From NCBI GenBank assembly GCA_965204835.1, contig OZ242017.1:1488001-1552000 (forward strand): a stretch of 64,000 nt of DNA, given 5' to 3'. The notes beneath the pieces were generated by a model. That model made no database searches. It was not told the DNA's origin and was given only the letters and a program-made list of their open reading frames with translations. Source of the stretch: VXMT01 sp965204835. Lineage in GTDB: Bacteria; Chloroflexota; Dehalococcoidia; UBA2979. Both the position numbers and the translations under genes were made by a program. Each line of letters starts with the position of its first letter. Positions within the stretch are counted from its first letter, which is position 1. Positions 57,717 to 64,000 of the stretch are shown here, piece after piece.

Positions 57717-59519
57717 TCAGCGCTCGGGCAGCCGGTCCTGGGCATCCCAGATGCGGTCGAGGATCGGGCGTCCCTCGCCGGCCGGGTCGACGAACTCCGG
57801 CCGGTAGATCCAGTAGACCTCGCCGCCGTCGCCGCGGATCACAACGGGGCGGATGCGGTAGCCGATGAGCCGCTCGGCCGTGAAGCCCAGCTCCAGCACC
57901 AGCCCCTGCGCCGTCTCCTCGGACCAGTCCTGGTCGAAGACGAAGTTCCCGCCCGCGTAGGAGACGAGCGCGCCCCCGAAGTGCTCGACGGCCTGCACCC
58001 AGTGCGGGTGGTTGCCGACGACGAGCGTCGCGCCGAGGTCCACCGCGAGCCCGGCCATCTCGCGCTGGTACCAGTTCGGGTCCGACTTGTACTCGATGCC
58101 CCAGTTCGCGCCGACCACGACGTGGTCGGCCACCTCAAGCGCCGAGGCGATGTCCTCGCGCAGGCTCTCGGCGGTCAGCGGGGCCGTGCCCACCGCGGCG
58201 TCCGTGGCGTGGAACCACGGCGCCATCGAGTCGTACCCGAGGAACGCGAAGCGCACCGGCTCGACGGCGCCCTCGACGGTGACGAGGGCAGGGGTGCGAG
58301 CCTCAACGAGGTGCTCGCCGGCGCCGGCGGTGGCGATGCCCGCGCCGTGCAGCCGCGCCAGCGTGTCGCGGATCACGTGCGCCGCCGGGCAGCCCTCCCA
58401 GCAGTCGCCGATGTGGTTGCCGATGGGGAACACCACGTCGATCCCCGCCTCGGCCATCGCGCCGACGGCACGTGGACTGCCTTGCAGCACGTAGGTCTCG
58501 ATGCACTCCGTCGGCGCGCCGAGGCCGGTGAGTGAGCTTTCGAGCGACGAGACCGTGACGTCCGCCGCGGTCATCAACTCGCGCACGCCGTCGAACATCG
58601 CGCCGTAGTCGCCGAGGTAGCTGAGCACGAAGTTCGAGCAGCGCACCGGGAGCAACTCGCCGGTGACCAGCATCCCGGCTGGGTCGAACGGCGGCGCCTC
58701 GTTGAGCCCCGCAGCAGCGGCGAGTCGTGACGCCTCGGCGGCGTCGGGAGCGCGTACCCAGCGCACCCGGCGCAGCGGCGAGTCGCGCGCCGGGTCCCGG
58801 TAGGGGTCGTGCCCGTCGACGGTGAGCGCGAGAACCCCCATCCGCAGCTCCTCGAGCGCGACAAGGGCGAACGCGCCCGGCGTGCTCGTGACGGCCGTCA
58901 CGAGCTCCTCGTCGAGCACCAGCCGGGCGCCCAGCACGGATGTCGATGCACCGAGGGCGTCCACGATCCTCGATGCCTGCGACGCCGGGAGGTAGACCGT
59001 GATCCGCTGCGGGCTGCCACCCAGTTCCGACCAGTCCCGGATCTCGCCGCGCAGGATGCCCAGCACGTCGCCGAGGGTGAGGTCGAGGACGTCGCGGCGC
59101 TGGTCTGTGATCGCGACCCAGCGGGCGCGCACGACCTCGAGGGCAGCGCCGTCGATCGGCTCGTCGGCGATGGCGAGTTCCGCGGCGTCCGCGCCGGCGG
59201 CGACCGCGAACGCGCCGCTCGCTGCCAGCGCGGCCTCGATGCGTGCGCGCTCCGAGGCGTCGGACACGAGGACCGCCACGGCGGGACGTGGCTCGGGCGT
59301 CGGCGTTGGGGTTGCCGTCGGGGCTGGTCGGGTTGGGGTCTCGGTCGGCGCGACGGTCGCCGCGGGCACTGGTGGGGGCGTCGCGGTCGCGACGGGAGCG
59401 GGGGCAGGCGCCTCGACGCCTCTCGTACAGCCGGCCGCGAGGAGCAGCAGCGCGCCGGCCGCGAGCACCACGACGCCCGGTGCTCGGCGCCGCAAGCGCA
59501 CGCGTGCTAGAGCCGGCAT
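57717..59519 (-). CDS. CapA-like metallophosphatase lipoprotein with an N-terminal binding-protein-like domain
   Basis: A 600-residue protein. A lipobox (LAAGC, Cys31) marks a lipoprotein, followed by a Pro/Thr linker to about residue 75. Residues about 80-285 resemble a periplasmic phosphate-type binding domain (AELAIADEPIDG, LGDVLGILRGEIRDWSEL, QRITVYLP). The rest is CapA: SSLESSLTGLGA, FPIGNHIGD, ANWGIEYKSDPN, VVGNHPHWVQAVEHF and SYAGGNFVFDQ. CapA proteins act in poly-gamma-glutamate or capsule metabolism. The joining of the two domains is unusual. Confidence 0.82.
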   Translation of the reverse strand: MPALARVRLRRRAPGVVVLAAGALLLLAAGCTRGVEAPAPAPVATATPPPVPAATVAPTETPTRPAPTATPTPTPEPRPAVAVLVSDASERARIEAALAASGAFAVAAGADAAELAIADEPIDGAALEVVRARWVAITDQRRDVLDLTLGDVLGILRGEIRDWSELGGSPQRITVYLPASQASRIVDALGASTSVLGARLVLDEELVTAVTSTPGAFALVALEELRMGVLALTVDGHDPYRDPARDSPLRRVRWVRAPDAAEASRLAAAAGLNEAPPFDPAGMLVTGELLPVRCSNFVLSYLGDYGAMFDGVRELMTAADVTVSSLESSLTGLGAPTECIETYVLQGSPRAVGAMAEAGIDVVFPIGNHIGDCWEGCPAAHVIRDTLARLHGAGIATAGAGEHLVEARTPALVTVEGAVEPVRFAFLGYDSMAPWFHATDAAVGTAPLTAESLREDIASALEVADHVVVGANWGIEYKSDPNWYQREMAGLAVDLGATLVVGNHPHWVQAVEHFGGALVSYAGGNFVFDQDWSEETAQGLVLELGFTAERLIGYRIRPVVIRGDGGEVYWIYRPEFVDPAGEGRPILDRIWDAQDRLPER

Positions 59520-59889
59520 GGATTCATGCGGGGACGTCTCACGACATTGGCGGGTATTACGATCATAGAACGAGCAGCCCGGTATCGTTGGATTCCTGCG
59601 GGGCTGCGACGGGACCGCACTCAGTTATGTCGGGGACGATGTGCATTGTGCGTGCTCGACTGCACATAATGGGAATAGTGCGAAGTCAACAAGGCGGGAC
59701 CGGGGAGGGCGCGCACGACCGCTTCCCGGCTCCGACGCCCGTGCTCACCGCCGCCGCGGACGCCTCGCGTGTCCGCATGATGGCCGACCGAGGGCTGACG
59801 CAGCGCATGGCGGTGGTAGACTTGACGGACGCAAGTCGCCCCACCGTCTCGTCCGCCGCTTCCGGCGGACGCCCCCGAGGAGCTCGTGA
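59520..59889. other. intergenic region between capA-like and ctpA-like genes
   Basis: A 370-nt divergent gap. On the minus strand a TATGAT box (59567-59562) could serve the CapA-like gene; on the plus strand TAGACT (59817-59822) could serve the protease gene. Open frames here (for example 59641-59889) have skewed composition and are not credible genes. Confidence 0.45.
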
Positions 59890-61215
59890 ATGAACTCCAA
59901 CCTCGTGCAGACGTTGCTTGTGGGCGTCCTCTCCGTCTTCATCGCGGGCCTGCTCGTTGCGGCCGGCTTCCTCGCGCGTGTCGTGATCGAGGGCGACCCC
60001 GAGACCGTCACGCAGGTCCAGACGGTCGAGGTCACCGCCACGCCGGCCGCCGACGATGCCGCTGCTACAGATGCCGACGACGACGCTCAGCCCGGCGTCT
60101 TCTCCGACATCGACTCCGAGTTGCTCGACGAGATCATCGAGATCCTCGAGGACGACTTCGTCGAGCCCGACCTCATCGACCGCCAGCTCCTCCTCGAAGG
60201 CGCCATCAACGGCCTCTTCCAGGCGCTCGGTGACCCCCACTCCGTCTACATCGACCCGCAGACGTACGCCGTCTCGCGGGACGACTTCAGCGGCGCCTTC
60301 GAGGGCATCGGGGCGACGGTGTCGCGACAGGACAATTATGTCGTGATCGTGCGCCCGCTCCCGAACACCCCCGCCGAACGCGCCGGTGTCCGCGCCGGCG
60401 ACATCATCCTCGCCGTCGATGGCGAGGACGCCGAGGGCTGGAGCGTGGAGAAGGCCGTGCTGCGCATCCGCGGCCGCCGCGGCACCCCGGTCGACATCAC
60501 CGTCCGCCACACCGACGGCACCGAGGAGACGATCACGATCGTGCGCGACAATATCCTCGTCGCCTCGGTCGACACCGCCCCACCCGGCGGGATCCTCAAG
60601 GACAGCGCGGGCGACGAGGTCACGAACATCGGGTACATCCGGATCCGCAGCTTCACTGCGCGCACGCCGCAGGAGCTCACCGACCTGGTGCGGCAGCTCG
60701 AGGACACCGGGGAGATCGACGCGCTCATCCTCGACGTGCGCGCCAACCCCGGCGGGCTCCTGGACGAGACCGCGGAGACCGCCGACCTCTTCCTCGACGA
60801 TGGCACGATCCTCGTGCAGGTCGACCGCAGCGGCACCGAGCAGGTCTACCGCGCCGACCGCAACATCGTGACGCAGCTCCCCATCGCCGTGGTGCAGGAC
60901 GAGTTTTCCGCCTCGGGCTCCGAGGTGCTCGCCGCCGCCATCCAGGAGAACGGCCGCGGCATCGTCGTGGGCTCGACCTCGTTCGGCAAGGGCACGGTCA
61001 ACCGGGCGCGCGACCTGAGTAACGGCGGCGCCGTCTACGTCTCGATCGCGCGCTGGCTCACGCCCGACCGCAACATCATCGAGGGCCGCGGGGTGATCCC
61101 GGACATCGAGGTCACGCTCACCGCCGACGACATCGAGGCGGACCGCGACCTCGCCGTGTACCGGGCGATCGAGGCCCTGCGCGCCATGCTGTCCTCGCCT
61201 GCACAGGGCTCGTAA
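59890..61215 (+). CDS. S41-family C-terminal processing protease
   Basis: A 441-residue CtpA-type protease. A signal-anchor helix (residues 8-30) places it outside the membrane. An acidic linker leads to LLDEIIEILEDDFVEPD, the PDZ domain (near 135-215, PAERAGVRAGDIILAVDG) and the peptidase domain with RANPGGLLDE, the Ser nucleophile in DEFSASGSEV near 341 and the Lys in SFGKGTVN near 366. ATG 59890 follows AGGAG by 6 nt. Substrate unknown. Confidence 0.93.
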   Translation: MNSNLVQTLLVGVLSVFIAGLLVAAGFLARVVIEGDPETVTQVQTVEVTATPAADDAAATDADDDAQPGVFSDIDSELLDEIIEILEDDFVEPDLIDRQLLLEGAINGLFQALGDPHSVYIDPQTYAVSRDDFSGAFEGIGATVSRQDNYVVIVRPLPNTPAERAGVRAGDIILAVDGEDAEGWSVEKAVLRIRGRRGTPVDITVRHTDGTEETITIVRDNILVASVDTAPPGGILKDSAGDEVTNIGYIRIRSFTARTPQELTDLVRQLEDTGEIDALILDVRANPGGLLDETAETADLFLDDGTILVQVDRSGTEQVYRADRNIVTQLPIAVVQDEFSASGSEVLAAAIQENGRGIVVGSTSFGKGTVNRARDLSNGGAVYVSIARWLTPDRNIIEGRGVIPDIEVTLTADDIEADRDLAVYRAIEALRAMLSSPAQGS

Positions 61216-61309
61216 GCGCATACTGTACGGGTAGTTATGTCCCGTCCCCTGCCCTCGGGGTCTGCCCCGGGGGCTGCGGGCGCGTGGCGGCGATGATGGG
61301 CGAAGCGCC

Positions 61310-61807
61310 GTGGCGAAGCGTTCCTCGAAGAAGAAGCAGCAGCCCGACCTGCGCGAGGGTGGCACCGTCGCGACGAACCGCCGCGCCCGCTACGACTACA
61401 GCATCGAGGGGACGTACGAGGCGGGCCTCGTCCTCACCGGCTCGGAGATCAAGTCGATCCGGGCGGGCCGCGCCAACATCGCCGAGGGTTTCGCACGCTT
61501 CGAGCGCGGCGAGCTGTGGCTGCACAACGTGCACATCGCCCCCTACGCGCCCGCCGGCGTGAACCACGAGCCGCTGCGGACCCGCAAGCTGCTCCTGCAC
61601 CGCAGCGAGCTCGAGCGCCTCGAGCGGTCGCTGCGCGAGCAGCCCGGCATGACCATCGTCCCGCTGCGGCTCTACCTGGCGCGCGGGCTCGCGAAGGTCG
61701 AGATCGGGCTCGCGCGCGGCCGCAGACGCTACGACAAGCGCCAGGCGATCGCGAAGCGCGAGGCCGAGCGGACCATGCAGCGGGCGATGCGACGCGACGC
61801 GCGCTAG
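61310..61807 (+). CDS. smpB: SsrA-binding protein
   Basis: SmpB brings tmRNA to stalled ribosomes. The 165-residue protein has the conserved RRARYDYSIEGTYEAGLVLTGSEIKSI core (near residue 20-46), NVHIAPY near 72 and the basic C-terminal tail (YDKRQAIAKREAERTMQRAM). It lies 44 nt upstream of the tmRNA gene, a common pairing. GTG 61310; the preceding 20 nt lack a strong Shine-Dalgarno. Confidence 0.95.
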   Translation: MAKRSSKKKQQPDLREGGTVATNRRARYDYSIEGTYEAGLVLTGSEIKSIRAGRANIAEGFARFERGELWLHNVHIAPYAPAGVNHEPLRTRKLLLHRSELERLERSLREQPGMTIVPLRLYLARGLAKVEIGLARGRRRYDKRQAIAKREAERTMQRAMRRDAR

Positions 61808-61851
61808 CACGGGCTTCCATTGCGGGAGCCGACGTGGGAGCATGGATGTGT

Positions 61852-62207
61852 GGGGACGAAAGGGGTCGACAGCGGTTAACGGACACGGTTTGCGGGTCGA
61901 GGCGCCACCAACCTCGTAAAACAGGTGGCACCTTCATAACAGGCGATAACGAACTCGCCCTCGCCGCTTAGACAGCGGTGACGTTGTCCCCGGCTCTCGC
62001 CTGGCGAGCCGGGAGACAGCGCCGAAATGCCGGGCTGCAATCGCGGGCGCGCGTCGCAGGCCTCGCGACCAAGACTACTGCGGCTGGCCGGCAGCCTCCC
62101 TCGTCAGCGCAGGGATGCCGGTGAGAACCCGCCGCTGACTACGCCCGTAGCAGATCCGTGACGAAGGCTTGCTGGACGGGGAGTTCAATTCTCCCCCGTC
62201 TCCACCA
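61852..62207 (+). ncRNA. ssrA: transfer-messenger RNA
   Basis: The 356-nt gene begins GGGGACG, which pairs with CGTCTCC (62197-62203), followed by A and an encoded CCA. The T-arm (GGGGA-GTTCAATTC-TCCCC) is near the 3' end. The tag reading frame reads GDNELALAA (61942-61968) followed by TAG (61969-61971); the resume codon appears to be GGC. It is directly after smpB and followed by a strong hairpin. Confidence 0.93.
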
Positions 62208-62243
62208 ACTCCATACTTCCAAACTCGTCGAGGTCGTCGGGGC

Positions 62244-62279
62244 CCGAGCGGATCGCCGGGTGACCGGCGATCCGCTCGG
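62244..62279. terminator. strong hairpin after the tmRNA gene
   Basis: CCGAGCGGATCGCCGG (62244-62259) and CCGGCGATCCGCTCGG (62264-62279) form a perfect 16-bp stem with loop GTGA, 37 nt after the CCA end. Only two T residues follow, so it is a terminator of the low-T type or a processing signal. Confidence 0.65.
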
Positions 62280-62369
62280 TTCCAGGCTCGGACAGGGTCC
62301 TGGACGCAGGCGCCGCCGTACCCGGCAGGCGGCCGCGACCTCCGGCGGCTGGCCGTCGCCGATCGTCGG

Positions 62370-62774
62370 CTACTCCCCGACGCGCTCGAAGACGAGCACT
62401 TGCCCGCCTTCGCTATGCAGCGTGAGTTGCTCCCCTGAGACCTCGAACCGCTCGACGGTGACCAACGCGTCTTGTATGCGCTGCTCCTGGTCGAACAGCG
62501 CCTGGGTTGGGCAGCCCGCTTCCGTCCACGTCACGTGGTCGAGGCGCAGGTCCGACCCGCTCACGCTGTAGCTCGCACCGTACGCATTGCAGCCCGTCCA
62601 CCCAGTCATATCCGTAGTGGTCGTGAACCTGGCGGTTGGGTCGCCCCCCACCACAGCGGCGGGGGCGTCGGCGTTGCCCAGCGCGACCAGCCGCCACTCC
62701 GTATTGGCCAACGGATTCTCGTCGCTGCCGCAGGCCACCAACAGCAACACGAAGCCGGACAGAAGCCAGCGCAT
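62370..62774 (-). CDS. META-domain (HslJ-like) lipoprotein
   Basis: A 134-residue lipoprotein: the lipobox LVAC ends at Cys15. The META domain follows with NTEWRLVAL near residue 24, GWTGCNAYGASYSV near 58 and QEQRIQDALVTVERFEV near 96. HslJ-like domains are of unknown biochemical function and are seen in secreted proteins of heat-shock or stress operons. The neighbours are tmRNA and an MFS gene on the other strand. Confidence 0.85.
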   Translation of the reverse strand: MRWLLSGFVLLLVACGSDENPLANTEWRLVALGNADAPAAVVGGDPTARFTTTTDMTGWTGCNAYGASYSVSGSDLRLDHVTWTEAGCPTQALFDQEQRIQDALVTVERFEVSGEQLTLHSEGGQVLVFERVGE

Positions 62775-63024
62775 GATTCATCTCCCTCCGGGGGATGGCC
62801 CTCGCCGAGCGGCGCGTACGAGGCGGTTGCGTCGCGCCGCCCCGGCGCGGCCTCTGGGGAGGGTCGCACAAGATTACGCCGGGCCCCGGCGGCGTGCAGC
62901 CGCCCCGGCGATACGCCGCACCGCCGGGCGAGGCTTCGATCGCCGGCCGACGGCGCGGCGTGACCCCGGAGCGCATCGGGGACACGACGCGTAGGCTCTG
63001 CCCTGCCACTGCCGGGGAGCCACC

Positions 63025-64000
63025 GTGGATGACCGCGCCGAGCCGCCGACTGTCGAGCACCAGGGCGTCGTCCGGCGCGCGCTGCGCTCGCTGAGGTTCC
63101 CGGAGTTCCGCTACTTCTGGGCCAGCAACTTCATCGTGGCGATGGGCCTGATGGTGCAGTTCACCGCCCGCGCGTGGCTGGTGGTCCAGCTCACCGACTC
63201 CGCGCTCGTCCTCGGCGCCGTCGAGGCGTCGTGGGCGGTCACCTTCGCCCTGGGGTCGATCCCGATGGGCCTCGTCGCCGACCGCTTCAATCGACGCAAC
63301 CTGCTGCTCATCGACAACCTGGTCGCGGTGCTCGTGGCGCTCACGATCGGCGTGCTGGTCGTCACGGACCTCGTGGCGGTCTGGCACGTCTTCGCCGCCT
63401 CGCTCATCAGCGGGCTGCTCGGGGCGGTGCGCTTCCCGGCGAGCCAGGCGATGACGGGCCGTCTGGTGCCGCAGCGGTACTTCATGAACGCCGCGTCGCT
63501 GAACACGGCCAGCCACAGCGTGCCGAGCGTGGTCGGGCCGGCGCTTGGAGGGCTCCTCGTGGGCGGCGTGGGCGTCGGCGTCGTCTACTTCGCCACGTCG
63601 GGCGCGCACCTCGCGGCCGCAGTGATGCTGATGGTCGGTGTCGCGGCCTCGTTCGGCTCGATCGAGCGCGCCGAGGGCCGGTCCGTGACCGCGGACCTGC
63701 GACAGGCGATCGACTACATGAGGGCCGAGCCCGACCTGCTCAGGCTCACCGCGGTGGTCGTGACCCCGTTCGTGCTCGGCGAGTCGTTCATCCTGCTACT
63801 GGCGCTGTTCGTCGAGCAGGAGCTGGGCGGCGGCGCGGCAATGTTCGGGTTCCTCAGCGCGTCGCTCGGCGCGGGCGGCGTGACGGGGGCGCTGGTGGTC
63901 GCGGCCACGGGACGGCAGCGACAGATCGGCCAGCTCATCTTCCTCGGGATCGCGGGCATTGGCGTGGCGGGCGTGGTGTACGGCTTCTCGCAGTGGCTCG
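63025..64000 (+). CDS. MFS transporter (partial, C-terminus outside window)
   Basis: The first 325 codons of a major-facilitator protein. It starts GTG 63025 (VDDRAEPPTVEHQG), 5 nt after GGGGAG. Helix 1 begins near residue 27 (RYFWASNFIVAMG); the loop motif GLVADRFNRRNLLL is near 85, and the second half begins with RAEPDLLRLTAVVVT near 233. It belongs to the MFS branch of enterobactin- and macrolide-exporter-like pumps. The gene runs beyond the right edge. Confidence 0.85.
   Translation, partial: MDDRAEPPTVEHQGVVRRALRSLRFPEFRYFWASNFIVAMGLMVQFTARAWLVVQLTDSALVLGAVEASWAVTFALGSIPMGLVADRFNRRNLLLIDNLVAVLVALTIGVLVVTDLVAVWHVFAASLISGLLGAVRFPASQAMTGRLVPQRYFMNAASLNTASHSVPSVVGPALGGLLVGGVGVGVVYFATSGAHLAAAVMLMVGVAASFGSIERAEGRSVTADLRQAIDYMRAEPDLLRLTAVVVTPFVLGESFILLLALFVEQELGGGAAMFGFLSASLGAGGVTGALVVAATGRQRQIGQLIFLGIAGIGVAGVVYGFSQWL

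Noticed and set aside
1..64000. CRISPR array, insertion sequence or prophage
   Set aside because: I saw no regularly spaced repeats, no transposase or integrase motifs and no phage structural genes in either strand.

Overview
This is a gene-dense, high-GC (about 70%) bacterial chromosome segment with short intergenic gaps and many stop/start overlaps. I infer a member of the Chloroflexota, perhaps Dehalococcoidia, from the combination of DapL-type lysine synthesis, an archaeal-type phosphoglycerate mutase, F420-type luciferase-like oxidoreductases, several CO-dehydrogenase-like molybdenum hydroxylases, a PTPS-III folate enzyme and the tmRNA tag ending GDNELALAA. The phylum call is inference; no rRNA gene is present to settle it.

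Layout. 1-5.03 kb (minus strand): a purine cluster, guaA, a lower-GC insert, purD, a small zinc-ribbon-like gene, purE and a cupin gene that runs off the left edge, driven by a good TTGACC-17-TACGAT promoter. 5.1-15.3 kb: tsaC, a Panacea-type antitoxin module whose partner gene carries an in-frame stop, a DUF1640-like protein, a UMF1-type transporter, an SDR, a penicillin-acylase family hydrolase overlapping a polyprenyl diphosphate synthase, pgk, and a Phd/VapC toxin-antitoxin pair. 15.4-18.3 kb: apgM, tpiA and miaA, overlapping. 18.3-22.3 kb: a DUF4258/DUF2283 pair, then lysine genes dapF and dapL with a GNAT gene between them. 22.4-28.7 kb: an AddB/AddA-like helicase-nuclease pair. 28.7-32.1 kb: a sulfite-oxidase-like Mo protein, an enoyl-CoA hydratase and typA.

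32.1-37.4 kb (minus): a coxG-coxS-coxL-coxM operon in which every junction overlaps, followed by an F420-type LLM oxidoreductase. The CoxL loop is of the form II type. 37.5-42.7 kb: a 14-TM-type MFS pump, hflX, a CuZn-SOD-like protein lacking one copper ligand, a nucleotidyltransferase-associated domain protein, a flavodoxin and a small membrane protein. 43.0-49.5 kb: a second Mo-hydroxylase locus with one FAD subunit, one 2Fe-2S subunit, two tandem large subunits and a MoaD-like protein. 49.5-57.7 kb: a HAD hydrolase, an enoyl-CoA hydratase, a zinc-ribbon protein, a PTPS-III folate enzyme, a 2-oxoacid:ferredoxin oxidoreductase pair (korAB), an AsnC-type RAM domain, a methyltransferase and bcp. 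57.7-64 kb: a CapA-like lipoprotein with an extra periplasmic-binding-like domain, a CtpA-type protease, smpB, the tmRNA gene, a META-domain lipoprotein and an MFS gene cut by the right edge.

Three features recur. Many genes have a TAnnnT -10 box only 6-9 nt before the start codon, which suggests leaderless mRNAs. Three housekeeping GTPase or RNA-modification genes (typA, hflX, miaA) have no credible ATG/GTG/TTG start but have a near-cognate codon (ATC, ATC, CTG) correctly spaced after a Shine-Dalgarno sequence. Three toxin-antitoxin-like pairs lie within about 14 kb, between 5.8 and 18.9 kb.
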